64,000 nucleotides of DNA from Pseudaquabacterium terrae (lineage in GTDB: Bacteria > Pseudomonadota > Gammaproteobacteria > Burkholderiales > Burkholderiaceae_C): contig NZ_JABRWJ010000004.1 in assembly GCF_013266755.1 (NCBI RefSeq), forward strand, positions 620,001 through 684,000. The letters are read 5' to 3'. The notes below the pieces were generated by a model. It worked only from the letters and a program-made list of their open reading frames with translations, did no database searches and was not told where the DNA came from. Every line of letters starts with the position of its first letter. Position 1 is the first letter of the stretch. A program made the translations under genes and the position numbers. This document shows positions 8,347 through 17,362 of this stretch, piece after piece.

Positions 8347-9630
8347 ATGAAGCTCCAACCCACGCTGATCGGCCTGGCGGCCTCGTTGCTGGTCCTGGGC
8401 ACTGCGCCCGCGCTGGCCCAATCGAATGCGGTGCTCGACGAGCTGCGCGAAGAAATCCGCAAGCTGCGCGCCGAAGTCAATGAACTGAAGAAGCAGAAGG
8501 CCGCCGAGGCCAAGCCCGCCGACGCGAGCGGCTGGGGCGATCGCATCGAGCAGCTCGAGATCAAGAGCAAGGATGCGGTCGTGCTCGGCGACATCGGCGG
8601 CAGCTTCCGGCTGCCGGGCTCGGAGACGTCGCTGCGGTTCTATGGCTTTGCCGAGGCGCATGCGATTCACGATATTCGCGAGCCGGGTCCGAGCGACCTG
8701 TTCACCGACCTGATGTTCCAGCCGCTGCGCAACTCGGGCACGCAAAAGGGCAAGACCAAGCTGACTGCCTCCACATCGCGCTTCGGCTTCGAGTCGTCGA
8801 CGCCGACCGGCGTGGGCAGCTTCAACACCAAGGTCGAGGCCGACTTCTATTCGTACGGCAGCGGCAACCGCAACCGCCTGCGCCTGCGCCATGCCTACGG
8901 CGAATACGCCGGCTTCCTGGTCGGCCAGACCTGGTCGACCTTCATGGACCTGGACAACCTGCCGGAGACGGTCGACTTCAACGGCCCGATCGGTGCGCCG
9001 TTCTCGCGCCGCACGATGATCCGCTACACCTACAACAACCCGCAGTTCGCCAAGCTGACCTTCGCGATCGAGGATCCGGAAGACCAGTTCGGCGGTGGCA
9101 GCGCGAACGAGCGCATGCCGCAGTTCGTTGCCCGCTTCGACAAGAGCTTCGACTGGGGCGCGATCAACGTGCGCGGGCTGGCGCACGAGAAGCGCTCGGG
9201 CGGCGACACCAAGCGCGGCGGCGGACTCGGTGTCGGCATGAGCTTCAAGCTCGGCGACAGCGACCTGCTGATGGGCCAGTGGGCGCGCGTCGACGGCGAC
9301 ATCGACCAGATGTACGGCAGCAACGGCTACGACATCGATGCCGACACCGGTGCGCTCACCTTCGACAAGAACAAGGGCTTCGTGCTCGGCTGGGCGCACA
9401 CCTACAGCGGCCAGCTGCGCGGCACGGTGGCCTTCGGCCGCAACGATGCCGACCGCGCCACCGCGCTGGCCGACAACAAGCGCCTGCAACAGCTCTTCGT
9501 CAATGTGATCTATTCGCCGATCAAGAACATCGAGCTCGGCGCCGAGGTGATCCTCGGCGAGCGCCGCACCTTTGCCGGCGACAAGGGCCAGATGCGCCGT
9601 GTCGACCTGATGGGGCGTTACAGCTTCTGA
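8347..9630 (+). CDS. DcaP-like trimeric outer-membrane porin
   Basis: 427 residues. The signal peptide ends near ALAQS. A periplasmic coiled-coil (VLDELREEIRKLRAEVNELKKQK, residues 26-48) precedes an aromatic-rich beta-barrel (FYGFAEAHAIHD onward) that ends in RYSF with the terminal Phe required for BAM recognition. This coiled-coil-plus-barrel layout is that of DcaP porins, which pass small organic anions. AAGGAG lies 9 bases upstream of the ATG at 8347; an in-frame GTG is at 8341. Position behind the ABC operon suggests it admits the same substrate through the outer membrane. Confidence 0.82.
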   Translation: MKLQPTLIGLAASLLVLGTAPALAQSNAVLDELREEIRKLRAEVNELKKQKAAEAKPADASGWGDRIEQLEIKSKDAVVLGDIGGSFRLPGSETSLRFYGFAEAHAIHDIREPGPSDLFTDLMFQPLRNSGTQKGKTKLTASTSRFGFESSTPTGVGSFNTKVEADFYSYGSGNRNRLRLRHAYGEYAGFLVGQTWSTFMDLDNLPETVDFNGPIGAPFSRRTMIRYTYNNPQFAKLTFAIEDPEDQFGGGSANERMPQFVARFDKSFDWGAINVRGLAHEKRSGGDTKRGGGLGVGMSFKLGDSDLLMGQWARVDGDIDQMYGSNGYDIDADTGALTFDKNKGFVLGWAHTYSGQLRGTVAFGRNDADRATALADNKRLQQLFVNVIYSPIKNIELGAEVILGERRTFAGDKGQMRRVDLMGRYSF

Positions 9631-9634
9631 CGGC

Positions 9635-11146
9635 TCAAGGCCGCCGGGCCGTGCTCGGCGGCAGCTTGGTCCACGGCAGGTCCGCCGGGTCGGCCGCCAT
9701 CGGCCCCGGCGCCTTCGCGACCAGGATGCTGGCCGCGATCGGCGCGAAGGCCGCGCGGAAGTGCACCGAGCTCTTGACGACGATCAGCGCCATCTCGGCC
9801 GGCTCGATGCCGAGGAAGCGGCACAGGTCGAGATCGAGCAGCTGGCACTTCGCGCTGGACAGCAGCACCTGCACGCCGTCAACCTCGATCCGCGCGCACG
9901 GGCCCAGCCGCACCGTGTTGCCGGCGGTCATCGGACCGTGCAACGCGATCGTGCCGTCGCTGAGCGCACGGACGATCACTTCGCGCGTCAGCGGGTCATC
10001 GGTCGGGCGGCCGTCGTAGCCGGCGACCGAGCGGCCGAGCGACAGCGTCAATCGTGCACCGGCGCCGGCCGCATGCGCCGCCGCGGCGGCTTCCGGGTCG
10101 ACCAGCAGTCCGAGCGCAATGCGGCCCGGATGGCGCTGCCCGGACCTTTCGGCGAGCAGCGCGTGCAGCATGCCGGTCGTGTTGCTGTCGCCGCCGGCGC
10201 CGGGGTTGTCCTGCGTGTCGGCGATCACGACCGGCGCAATGGCAGCTTCAGCACGCTGCAATGCTTCGCGCACCGCCTCGCGCGGCCCGAGCAATTGCAG
10301 CGCGAAATCCGCGCGCCGCGCGCTCACCGCGTCGGCCAGCGCCCGCACGCCGCGCTGCACGGCCTGCGCATCGCTGCCGTGGCCGAACACCACCGGCCCG
10401 CAATCGGCGATGTCGGCGGCCGGGAAGCCCATCGCGAACTCGAGCTGCACGCCGTGCTCGGCTTCCAGGGCCGGCAGCAGGCGCATCAGCCCGGCGGCGG
10501 GTTCGAGCAGCGTGCACTGCGTGTTCAGCGGCAGCAGGAACGGCAGGCGCTGTGAGCGCGTGTGCAGCGTCGGCGCGTCCGGCGCCAGCAACTGCGCCAG
10601 CGTCTCGGCCGCGCGCCGTGCGCATTCGTGCATGTCGATGTGCGGGTAGGTGCGATAGACGGCGAAGGCATTCGCCTGCCGCAGCATGCGTTCGCTGACG
10701 TTGGCATGCAGGTCCAGCGTTGCGACGATCGGCAACTGCGGGCCGACCACGCCGCGGATGCGTTCGAGCAGCTCGCCCTCGGCATCGTCCAGGTGCTCGG
10801 CGACCGCCGCGCCGTGCAGGTCGAGGAAGATGCCGTCGATCGTGCCGGCGGCTGCGCGCAGGTCCTCGAGCAGCGGGCCGGCGATGCGCTCGAACGCGTC
10901 CTCGGTGACCTGCGCCGACGGTGTCGCGCCGGCCCACACCGACGGCAGCAGGGTCCAGCCGCGTTCACGTGCCGTGGTGATGAAGCCGGCCAGCGGCAGG
11001 CTGCCCGGCGCGATCAGATCGACCATCGCATCGCCGCGGGCGAAGGCCGGGTACGACGAGCCGCGGTTGAAGGCCGCCCAGTCGGCCTTCGACGGCGCGA
11101 AGGTGTTCGTCTCATGCTGGAAGCCGGCGATGAAAATGCGGGTCAT
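9635..11146 (-). CDS. M81 family metallopeptidase (MlrC-like)
   Basis: 503 residues. The opening GFQHETNTFAP is the family hallmark with a zinc-binding His. LDLHGAAVAE and TLDLHANVS provide further Asp/His ligands, and DTQDNPGAGGDSNTTGML is the conserved C-half motif. M81 includes microcystinase C (MlrC), which hydrolyses linearised microcystin peptides; most homologues have unknown substrates, and microcystin degradation should not be assumed. The start at 11146 overlaps the end of the DUF455 gene (ATGA). The gene is convergent with the porin, 4 bases apart. No signal peptide, so cytoplasmic. Confidence 0.86.
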   Translation of the reverse strand: MTRIFIAGFQHETNTFAPSKADWAAFNRGSSYPAFARGDAMVDLIAPGSLPLAGFITTARERGWTLLPSVWAGATPSAQVTEDAFERIAGPLLEDLRAAAGTIDGIFLDLHGAAVAEHLDDAEGELLERIRGVVGPQLPIVATLDLHANVSERMLRQANAFAVYRTYPHIDMHECARRAAETLAQLLAPDAPTLHTRSQRLPFLLPLNTQCTLLEPAAGLMRLLPALEAEHGVQLEFAMGFPAADIADCGPVVFGHGSDAQAVQRGVRALADAVSARRADFALQLLGPREAVREALQRAEAAIAPVVIADTQDNPGAGGDSNTTGMLHALLAERSGQRHPGRIALGLLVDPEAAAAAHAAGAGARLTLSLGRSVAGYDGRPTDDPLTREVIVRALSDGTIALHGPMTAGNTVRLGPCARIEVDGVQVLLSSAKCQLLDLDLCRFLGIEPAEMALIVVKSSVHFRAAFAPIAASILVAKAPGPMAADPADLPWTKLPPSTARRP

Positions 11147-11946
11147 GGAGGGGCCTGGGTGAGGTAGTCGATCTCGGCCTGCGTGAAGCCGGCGGCGCGC
11201 CGCGCGTCGAGGTTGTAGGGGCCTTTGAGCCGCGGGGCGCCATGGCGCTTCAGCAGCTCGGGATACAGCGCCACCGGGTCGAGCCCGTCGCGCACGCACA
11301 GCCAACGGTACCAGCGGTTGCCGATCGCCACGTGGCCGACCTCGTCGCGCAGGATGATGTCGAGGATCTGAACCGCGCGCGGGTCGCCGGCCTTCGCCAG
11401 CTTGGCCTGGATCGGCGGCGTTGCGTCGAGCCCCCTGGCTTCCAAAGTACGCGGCACCAGCGCCATGCGCGCGACGATGTCGTGCTTCGTGCTGTCGGTC
11501 ATGCGCCACAGGCCGTCGTGGGCGTCGAAGTCGCCGTAGTCATGGCCGAGCGTGCGCAGATGCTCGCGCAGCAGCGTGAAGTGCAGGGCCTCCTCGCCGG
11601 CGACCTGCAGCCAGTCGCGGTAGAAATCGTCGGGCATGCCGGCGAAGCGCCACACCGCGTCGAGTGCGAGGTTGATCGCGTTGAACTCGATGTGCGCGAT
11701 CGCATGCAGCAGCGCGGCGCGACCGGCGAGCGTGAACGGCGAGCGGCGCGGCACCTGGTCGGCGCCGACGAGCCGCGGGCGCGCCGGCCGGCCCGGCAAC
11801 GCGGCCTCGTCGGTGTGCAGCTCGGCGGCCGCGTCGATCAGCAGCTCGCCGGCCTGGCCGGCGCGCAGCAGCCCGCGCGCCGCATCGGCCTTGGCCGCGG
11901 GGTCGTCGATCAGGAGCACCTGCAAGGCGCTGGGGCGGAGCTGCAT
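11143..11946 (-). CDS. DUF455 family ferritin-like protein
   Basis: 267 residues. The four-helix ferritin-like core has two di-iron half-sites: HIEFNAINLALD with GEEALHFTLLREHL, and IILRDEVGHVAIGNRWY. Glu and His spacing fits diiron carboxylate proteins. The physiological role of DUF455 is not established. It is upstream of, and translationally coupled to, the M81 peptidase gene through a 4-base overlap. It is divergent from the gamma-carbonic anhydrase with only about 33 bases between starts, so the promoters must overlap. Confidence 0.82.
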   Translation of the reverse strand: MQLRPSALQVLLIDDPAAKADAARGLLRAGQAGELLIDAAAELHTDEAALPGRPARPRLVGADQVPRRSPFTLAGRAALLHAIAHIEFNAINLALDAVWRFAGMPDDFYRDWLQVAGEEALHFTLLREHLRTLGHDYGDFDAHDGLWRMTDSTKHDIVARMALVPRTLEARGLDATPPIQAKLAKAGDPRAVQILDIILRDEVGHVAIGNRWYRWLCVRDGLDPVALYPELLKRHGAPRLKGPYNLDARRAAGFTQAEIDYLTQAPP

Positions 11947-11979
11947 CCCTAAAATGATACTTTTGTGAAGGCTCGATCA

Positions 11980-12507
11980 ATGGCGATCTACCAACTCGGG
12001 GACCGGCTTCCCCGCATCGCTCCGAGTGCCTGGGTGGCCGACAGCGCGCAGGTGATCGGCGACGTGGCGCTGGCCGAGGATGCCAGCATCTGGTACGGCG
12101 CGGTACTGCGCGGCGACAACGACCTGATCACGGTCGGTGCGCGCAGCAACGTGCAGGAGAACAGCGTGCTGCACACCGACAGCGGCATCCGGCTGACGAT
12201 CGGCGCCGACGTGACGGTCGGCCACCAGGTGATGCTGCACGGCTGCACCATCGGCGACGGCTCGCTGATTGGCATCCAGAGCGTGATCCTCAACGGCGCG
12301 CGCATCGGCCGCAACTGCCTGGTCGGCGCCGGCGCGGTGATCACCGAAGGCAAGGAGTTTCCCGACGGCGTGCTGATCTTCGGCGCACCGGCCAAGGTGG
12401 TGCGCGAGCTGACGCCCGAGCAGATTCAGCACCTGCGCTTCAGCGCCGCGCACTACGTCGAGCAGCAGCGCCGTCACCGCAGCGTGCTGAAACGGATCGA
12501 TGTCTGA
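11980..12507 (+). CDS. Gamma-class carbonic anhydrase family protein
   Basis: 175 residues of left-handed beta-helix hexapeptide repeats (about residues 15-150). The three zinc-ligand histidines are visible in VLHTDSG and [10 protein letters not shown], and an Asn/Arg-rich rim (RSNVQENS) precedes them. Close relatives (YrdA/PaaY/CaiE-like) are trimers with carbonic-anhydrase or thioesterase activity. ATG at 11980 is preferred over the GTG at 11965, which overlaps the divergent promoter. The stop overlaps the Hsp33 start by one base (TGATG), so the two genes form an operon. Confidence 0.88.
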   Translation: MAIYQLGDRLPRIAPSAWVADSAQVIGDVALAEDASIWYGAVLRGDNDLITVGARSNVQENSVLHTDSGIRLTIGADVTVGHQVMLHGCTIGDGSLIGIQSVILNGARIGRNCLVGAGAVITEGKEFPDGVLIFGAPAKVVRELTPEQIQHLRFSAAHYVEQQRRHRSVLKRIDV

Positions 12508-13487
12508 TGAATCAGCTGCACAAGTTCATCTTCGAAGGGCTGCCGGTGCGCGGCATGCTGGTGCGCCTGGAAGGCGGCTGGCGCGAGCTGCTGGCGCGCC
12601 GCACCAGCCGTGACGACGGCGGCCATGCCTTTCCGGCGCCGGTGCGCATGCTGCTGGGCGAGATGGCGGCGGCGAGCTGCCTGATGCAATCGAACCTGAA
12701 GTTCAACGGCGCGCTGATCCTGCAGGTCTTCGGCGACGGGCCGGTCAAGCTGGCGGTGGCCGAAGCGCAGCCCGACCTGACGTTCCGCGCCACCGCCAAG
12801 GTGATCGGCCCGGTGCCGTCGACCGCGCAGCTCGAGGTGATGCTCAACGTGCACGGCAAGGGCCGCTGCGCGATCACGCTCGACCCGAAGGACCGGCTGC
12901 CGGGCCAGCAGCCGTATCAAGGCGTCGTGCCGCTGCACGGTGACCACCGCGAGCCGCTGCAGAAGCTGTCCGAGGTGCTGGAGCACTACATGCTGCAGTC
13001 CGAGCAGCTCGACACCAAGCTCGTGCTGGCGGCCAACGACGAGGTCGCCACCGGCCTGCTGGTGCAGCGCCTGCCGATGGCCGGCCAGGCGAACCTGGCC
13101 GGCGGCGCGCCGATTCAGCGCGACGAAGACCAGATCGGGCGCAACGAGGACTACAACCGCATCGCACTGCTGGCCGGCACGCTGACGCCCGAGGAGCTGC
13201 TGACGCTCGAGCCGGAGGTGGTGCTGCGGCGACTGTTCTGGCAGGAGCAGCTGGTGCGCTTCGAGCCGCAGGCGCCGCGCTTCGCCTGCAGCTGCTCGCG
13301 CCTGCGCGTGGCCGGCATGCTGCGCGGGCTCGGCCGCGAGGAGATCGATTCGATCGTCGCCGAGCGCGGCCATGTCGAGATCGGCTGCGACTTCTGCGGC
13401 CAGCAATACCACTTCGACCCGGTCGACGTCGGCGAGCTGTTCACGCCCGGGCGTGACCAGCCGCCGGCGAGCTCGGTGGTGCAGTAG
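12507..13487 (+). CDS. hslO: Redox-regulated chaperone Hsp33
   Basis: 326 residues. The N-terminal substrate-binding domain (about 1-230) is followed by a linker and a C-terminal zinc centre with a CSCSR pair and a CDFCGQQYHF pair, the CxC...CxxC signature whose oxidation activates the holdase. It protects proteins during oxidative stress in the cytoplasm. It is coupled to the upstream carbonic-anhydrase-like gene by a one-base overlap. Slightly longer than E. coli Hsp33, with an extra Gln/Asp-rich loop near residues 195-215. Confidence 0.93.
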   Translation: MNQLHKFIFEGLPVRGMLVRLEGGWRELLARRTSRDDGGHAFPAPVRMLLGEMAAASCLMQSNLKFNGALILQVFGDGPVKLAVAEAQPDLTFRATAKVIGPVPSTAQLEVMLNVHGKGRCAITLDPKDRLPGQQPYQGVVPLHGDHREPLQKLSEVLEHYMLQSEQLDTKLVLAANDEVATGLLVQRLPMAGQANLAGGAPIQRDEDQIGRNEDYNRIALLAGTLTPEELLTLEPEVVLRRLFWQEQLVRFEPQAPRFACSCSRLRVAGMLRGLGREEIDSIVAERGHVEIGCDFCGQQYHFDPVDVGELFTPGRDQPPASSVVQ

Positions 13488-13591
13488 TTGTCCGTGTCGT
13501 GAATTGGTGCGCATCGCGCGGCTCAAGCCTGCCGCGCAGGTGCCGAGAGAGGGGGCTCCCCTCACTCTTGTCGCCACGGACCTTCACCCTC

Positions 13592-14185
13592 ATGACCTTA
13601 CGCCATGCCCTCATTTCGCTCGGTGCGGTTGCACTGCTCGCCGGCTGCGCCGGGACGAATTTCAAGCGACCCGACCAGGCTGCACTGAAACTCGGCAGTT
13701 CCACCACCGCGGACGTCGTGGCCGCGATGGGCGAGCCGTCGCGGACCGGCGAGCTGACGAAGAATGGCAGCCAGATCAAGCGCATGTCGTATTCCTACGC
13801 GACGACCATGGGCGTGGGCCTCTATGCCGGCGTCATTCCGGCCCGCTCGATGACCTTTTCCACCGCCGACGGCAAGTTGGTGGGGCAGCAGTACCTGAGC
13901 TCGTTCAATGAGGACGGCACGGATTTCGACGACAGCAAGGTGCCGCAGATCGTCAAGGGCACGACGACGCGCAGCGACGTGGTGGCCCTGCTCGGCCGAT
14001 CGACCGGCGAATCGGTCTATCCGTTGAGCAAGAACCCCGGCGAACAGGCCATCAGCTACTTGTACGTCCACCTCAGGAAGCAGTTCCTGGGCGCCAGCAA
14101 GCTGTACACCAAGTCGCTCACCGTCTCGTTCGACGCGCGTGACGTCGTCAGCGACGTCGAATTCAGCGTCAGCGGCGAGAAGTAG
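13592..14185 (+). CDS. Outer-membrane-type lipoprotein, BamE/SmpA-like repeats
   Basis: 197 residues. The lipobox LLAGC places the acylated Cys near residue 20, so the longer upstream reading frame is not used. Two short repeats, KLGSSTTADVVAAMGEPSRTGE and then VKGTTTRSDVVALLGRSTGE, each have the 'TxxDVVxxxG.P' pattern of the BamE/SmpA/OmlA fold. BamE itself is shorter with a single copy, so this is a relative rather than BamE. Specific role unknown. Convergent with the next lipoprotein gene, 8 bases apart. Confidence 0.7.
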   Translation: MTLRHALISLGAVALLAGCAGTNFKRPDQAALKLGSSTTADVVAAMGEPSRTGELTKNGSQIKRMSYSYATTMGVGLYAGVIPARSMTFSTADGKLVGQQYLSSFNEDGTDFDDSKVPQIVKGTTTRSDVVALLGRSTGESVYPLSKNPGEQAISYLYVHLRKQFLGASKLYTKSLTVSFDARDVVSDVEFSVSGEK

Positions 14186-14193
14186 AACCGGCC

Positions 14194-14673
14194 TCAGTGG
14201 GCTTCGCCGATCACCGCATCGGCGTAGACCTGCTTCGTGCCGCCGCCGCTGATCACTTCGGCGACGACGCGAACGGTGCGCCCCACCGGCGTGCGCGCGT
14301 TCGCGCAGGCGCGGGCGACGCCGTGCAGGCCGCCCTGGTGGACGTACTGCTCGCTCGCCGCGGCCTGCGCGCGCCAGACCTCGTCCGGCCCGCTGCGCAG
14401 GCTGACGGCACCGAACGCGATGCCGGCCGGCAACGTGCCTTCGAGCATCAGCAGCCGCACCGGCACGATGAAGTTCTGGCAGGGCGACTTCGGGTCGAAG
14501 ATGCCCGGCATGCTGTTGATGAAGGGCTCGGCTTCGAGCTTGGCGACCTGACCGGCGCCCAGCGGCAGCCGCTCGGTCGGGCCACTGGCCTCCGGCTCGC
14601 TGTTGCCGCCGCCGCCGCACGCGGCGAGGCCGAGCGGTGCTAGCAACGAAAAGACGCGTAGGGCATGGCGCAT
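14194..14673 (-). CDS. Hypothetical lipoprotein
   Basis: 159 residues starting at the ATG at 14673; an in-frame ATG at 14697 would place eight polar residues before the signal peptide. The signal sequence ends in the lipobox LAACGGGG. The mature part has a Cys in KSPCQNFIVP and another in ARACANAR, possibly a disulfide. No known domain recognised. It stands between two unrelated genes with no evident operon. Confidence 0.65.
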   Translation of the reverse strand: MRHALRVFSLLAPLGLAACGGGGNSEPEASGPTERLPLGAGQVAKLEAEPFINSMPGIFDPKSPCQNFIVPVRLLMLEGTLPAGIAFGAVSLRSGPDEVWRAQAAASEQYVHQGGLHGVARACANARTPVGRTVRVVAEVISGGGTKQVYADAVIGEAH

Positions 14674-14708
14674 CGCAGCCTCCATGAAGTCGGTCATTGC
14701 CGCTTACT

Positions 14709-15401
14709 TTAGTCGTCTGCCGGCAGACTTTCCACACGGCGACGCAAGGCATGCTCGCAGTCCGGGGCATCGCAGTGTTCGCAGCTCCACCGCCACGGCG
14801 GCTCGGCCGCCTCGCGTGCCTCGAGCCGGGTGAACAGGCCACGCCGCGGTGCATCGAGCCTGCGCAGCAGCGGCGTGATCGCGTCGAGCGCCGCGTCGAG
14901 CCGCGCTTCGCCCTGGCCGCCGATCAGCGACCACGGCAGCTGCGCGTCGATCAGCAGCCGGCGCAGCAGCGCGTCGACCGGCTCGCGCACGTGCGGGCCG
15001 TCGCGCTGGTGGCCATCGGCGATCCACGGCAGGTCGAGCGCCGTCAGCAGCGTCAGCGCGCAGCCGCGCTGCCAGGCCAGCGCCGCCGCGTGCAGCGAGC
15101 AGTCATCGAACAGGTGTTCGCTGTAGACACTGGTCGCCAGCGGGGTCGTATCGGCCAGGACCAGCGCATGGTTCTCGGCCGCTACGTCGATGCGCCGCGC
15201 CTGTTCGGCGGCGATCGCCGCCTGCTCGTCGCGGCGCGGCGTGCGGCCGGCGGCGTCGCACCATTCGCGCAGCGTCTCGGGCACCCAGGTGACGGCCAGC
15301 CCGGTGTGCAGCGCCAGCCGTTCGGCCAGGCTGCGCGCCAGCCAGGTCTTGCCGGTGCTCTCGGCGCCGAGGATGGCGATGCGCAGGCCGGGTGCGTTCA
15401 T
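14709..15401 (-). CDS. NadR-like P-loop kinase (probable ribosylnicotinamide kinase)
   Basis: 230 residues. The P-loop is GAESTGKTWLA (residues 11-21), followed by VPETLREWCD and LDLPWIADGHQRDGP, matching the C-terminal kinase domain of NadR that phosphorylates nicotinamide riboside to NMN. No N-terminal HTH or nucleotidyltransferase domain is present. The Cys/His-rich tail WSCEHCDAPDCEH near residues 206-216 is unusual and could bind metal. It lies 8 bases downstream of the Crp-type gene (one operon). PnuC, the nicotinamide riboside permease, lies 2 kb away on the same strand, supporting the NAD-salvage call. Confidence 0.72.
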   Translation of the reverse strand: MNAPGLRIAILGAESTGKTWLARSLAERLALHTGLAVTWVPETLREWCDAAGRTPRRDEQAAIAAEQARRIDVAAENHALVLADTTPLATSVYSEHLFDDCSLHAAALAWQRGCALTLLTALDLPWIADGHQRDGPHVREPVDALLRRLLIDAQLPWSLIGGQGEARLDAALDAITPLLRRLDAPRRGLFTRLEAREAAEPPWRWSCEHCDAPDCEHALRRRVESLPADD

Positions 15402-15409
15402 CGCGCCGC

Positions 15410-16090
15410 CTAGCCAACGCCGGCAAAGCTGCGCAGCCCGTCGACATCCAGCACCGTCAGGCCGCGCGTCTGCAGTTGCACCAGCCCGGCTTCGCTCAGG
15501 TGCTTGAGCGCCAGGTTCACGCGCTGGCGCGACAGCCCGCACAGCAGGCCGATCTCGGCCTGGCGCAGGTCGACGAACGGCGAAGGGCTCGGGTACAGGT
15601 CGGGATGGAAGAGGGCGGCCAGGCAGCGCGCGACCTGCGCATCGGCGTCGAGCAGGCGGCCGTACTCGAGCATGCCGATGAACAGGCTCAGGCGCGCGTT
15701 CATCAGGTTCTGCAGATAGTGGTTGAACGGCAGGCTGGTCTGGCGCAGCCACTCGAAGGTGGCGTGCGGCACCAGCATCAGCCGGCTCGGCCTCAGCGCG
15801 ATCACGTCGTAGCGGCGCGCTTCGCGCTTGATCAGCGAGCCTTCGCCGAACCAGGCCGCGGTGCTGACGCCGCTCAAGGTCGACACGCGGCCGTCGGCCG
15901 AGGTCACCGACATCTTCAGCAGGCCTTCGGCCAGGCCCATCCAGTGCGTCGCCGGCTCGCCCATGCGGGCGACGTAGCCCTGCGCCGGAATGCGGCGTTC
16001 GCTGGTCGTCGCGGCGACTCGGTCGAACTCGGCAGCCGTCAGCAGGCGGCCCCAGGTCGAGGCTTCGATGATGCGGGTGACGGAATTCAT
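15410..16090 (-). CDS. Crp/Fnr family transcriptional regulator
   Basis: 226 residues. The cyclic-nucleotide-binding-type beta roll (about 20-125) contains GEGSLIKREARRYDVIAL, and the C-terminal HTH (about 165-215) contains LRQAEIGLLCGLSRQRVNLALKHL. No Fnr-type cysteine cluster is present at the N-terminus. The cAMP-contact pattern is not well conserved, so the ligand is unclear. It is divergent from a branched-chain-type binding protein and cotranscribed with the NadR-like kinase. Two inverted repeats upstream, at 16098-16116 and 16148-16165, could be its operators. Confidence 0.88.
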   Translation of the reverse strand: MNSVTRIIEASTWGRLLTAAEFDRVAATTSERRIPAQGYVARMGEPATHWMGLAEGLLKMSVTSADGRVSTLSGVSTAAWFGEGSLIKREARRYDVIALRPSRLMLVPHATFEWLRQTSLPFNHYLQNLMNARLSLFIGMLEYGRLLDADAQVARCLAALFHPDLYPSPSPFVDLRQAEIGLLCGLSRQRVNLALKHLSEAGLVQLQTRGLTVLDVDGLRSFAGVG

Positions 16091-16097
16091 GCTTCGG

Positions 16098-16116
16098 GGA
16101 CGCGACGGCCGCGTCC
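16098..16116. promoter_or_regulatory. Inverted repeat just upstream of the Crp-type gene
   Basis: GGACGCG and CGCGTCC form 7-bp arms around 5 bases, only 8 bases upstream of the regulator's ATG. A second dyad, CTGTC-N8-GACAG, lies at 16148-16165 closer to the divergent binding-protein gene. Either could be an operator; this is inference from position. Confidence 0.35.
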
Positions 16117-16225
16117 AAGGGTATGCACGGACCCGCGCAGTGGCGAGCTGTCGTCGCGAAGACAGGGGCCGGCCTGGCGCGCCCCTAGTCTGACGGCACG
16201 GTCAGGCATTCTAGGAGACGACATC

Positions 16226-17362
16226 ATGGTTGCAGCGCGTGGCAGGTGCAGATGGGCGATCGGCCTGGTGGCCCTGATGGGGGCCCTTGCGGCCAGCGCG
16301 CAGCCGGTAGCCGGCGAGCTGCTGATCGGGCAGTCCGCCGCCTTCACCGGCCCGCTCGGCGAGCTCGGCCTCGAGGCGCGCCGTGGCGCCGAGCTGTGCC
16401 TGGCGCAGATCAACGCCCAGGGCGGCGTGTTCGGCCGCCAGCTGCGCCTGAAGACGATCGACGACGCCTACGATCCGGCGCGCACCGAAGCCAACGTGCG
16501 CCAGCTGATCGAGCAGGACCAGGTGTTTGCGCTGCTCGGCGTGATGGGCACGCCGAACAACGAGAAGGTGCTGCCGCTGATCGCCGAGCGCCGCGTGCCC
16601 TTCGTCGCCCCCTTGACCGGCGCGACGACGATCCGCCGCGCCGAGTACGACAGCGTCTTCCACGTGCGCGCCAGCTACGGCGACGAGGCGCGCAAGATCG
16701 CGAAGCACCTGGCGACGATCGGCACGACGAAGGTCGCGGTGATCCACCAGAACAACAACTTCGGGCGCGACGTGCTGGCCGCATTCGAGGCCGCGCTGGC
16801 CGAGCGGCAGCTGAAGCCGCTGGCGGTGGCGACGGTCGAGAACACCGGCGCCGATGCCGCCGCGGCGGTGGCCACGGTGCTGAAGACCGAGGCCAATGCG
16901 GTGGTCCTGGCGACGGCCGGCAAGCCGACCGTCGAGTCGATCCGCGCGCTGAACGCCGGCCGCAAGGGGCTGCCGATGTACGCGCTGTCGGTGATGGGCA
17001 CGCGCGGTGCGCTGAAGGCGCTGGGCGCGGATGGCGTCGGCGTCGTCGTCAGCCAGGTGATGCCGTTTCCCTGGAATGCGGCGCTGCCGCTGGTGCGCGA
17101 GTACCAGCAGGCGATGGCCGCGCAGGGTGTCACCGAGTACTCGTACCTCGGGCTCGAAGGCTGCCTGAACGCGCGCGTGCTGGCCGAGGGCCTGCGCCGC
17201 GCCGGGCCGAATCCATCGCGCGAGAAGCTGCTCGCCGCGCTGGCCGGCATGAAGCAGTTCGAGATCGGCAAGCTGGCGCTCGGCTACGGCAGGAGCCCGT
17301 ACGTCGCGTCGAGCTACGTCGAGCTGTCGATCATCGCGCCGGGCGAGCGTTTCAGACGTTAG
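16226..17362 (+). CDS. Branched-chain-amino-acid-type ABC substrate-binding protein (LivJ/K-like)
   Basis: 378 residues. The signal peptide ends near AASAQP. A type I periplasmic-binding fold follows: LLIGQSAAFTGPLGELGLEARRGAELCLAQINAQGG is the family entry motif, with FALLGVMGTPNN and HQNNNFGRDVLAAFE further on. AGGAGA precedes the ATG at 16226. No cognate permease or ATPase genes are adjacent, and the ligand may be an aromatic acid, amide or amino acid. Its 3' end overlaps the convergent pnuC gene by 11 bases. Divergent from the Crp-type regulator, which may control it. Confidence 0.87.
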   Translation: MVAARGRCRWAIGLVALMGALAASAQPVAGELLIGQSAAFTGPLGELGLEARRGAELCLAQINAQGGVFGRQLRLKTIDDAYDPARTEANVRQLIEQDQVFALLGVMGTPNNEKVLPLIAERRVPFVAPLTGATTIRRAEYDSVFHVRASYGDEARKIAKHLATIGTTKVAVIHQNNNFGRDVLAAFEAALAERQLKPLAVATVENTGADAAAAVATVLKTEANAVVLATAGKPTVESIRALNAGRKGLPMYALSVMGTRGALKALGADGVGVVVSQVMPFPWNAALPLVREYQQAMAAQGVTEYSYLGLEGCLNARVLAEGLRRAGPNPSREKLLAALAGMKQFEIGKLALGYGRSPYVASSYVELSIIAPGERFRR

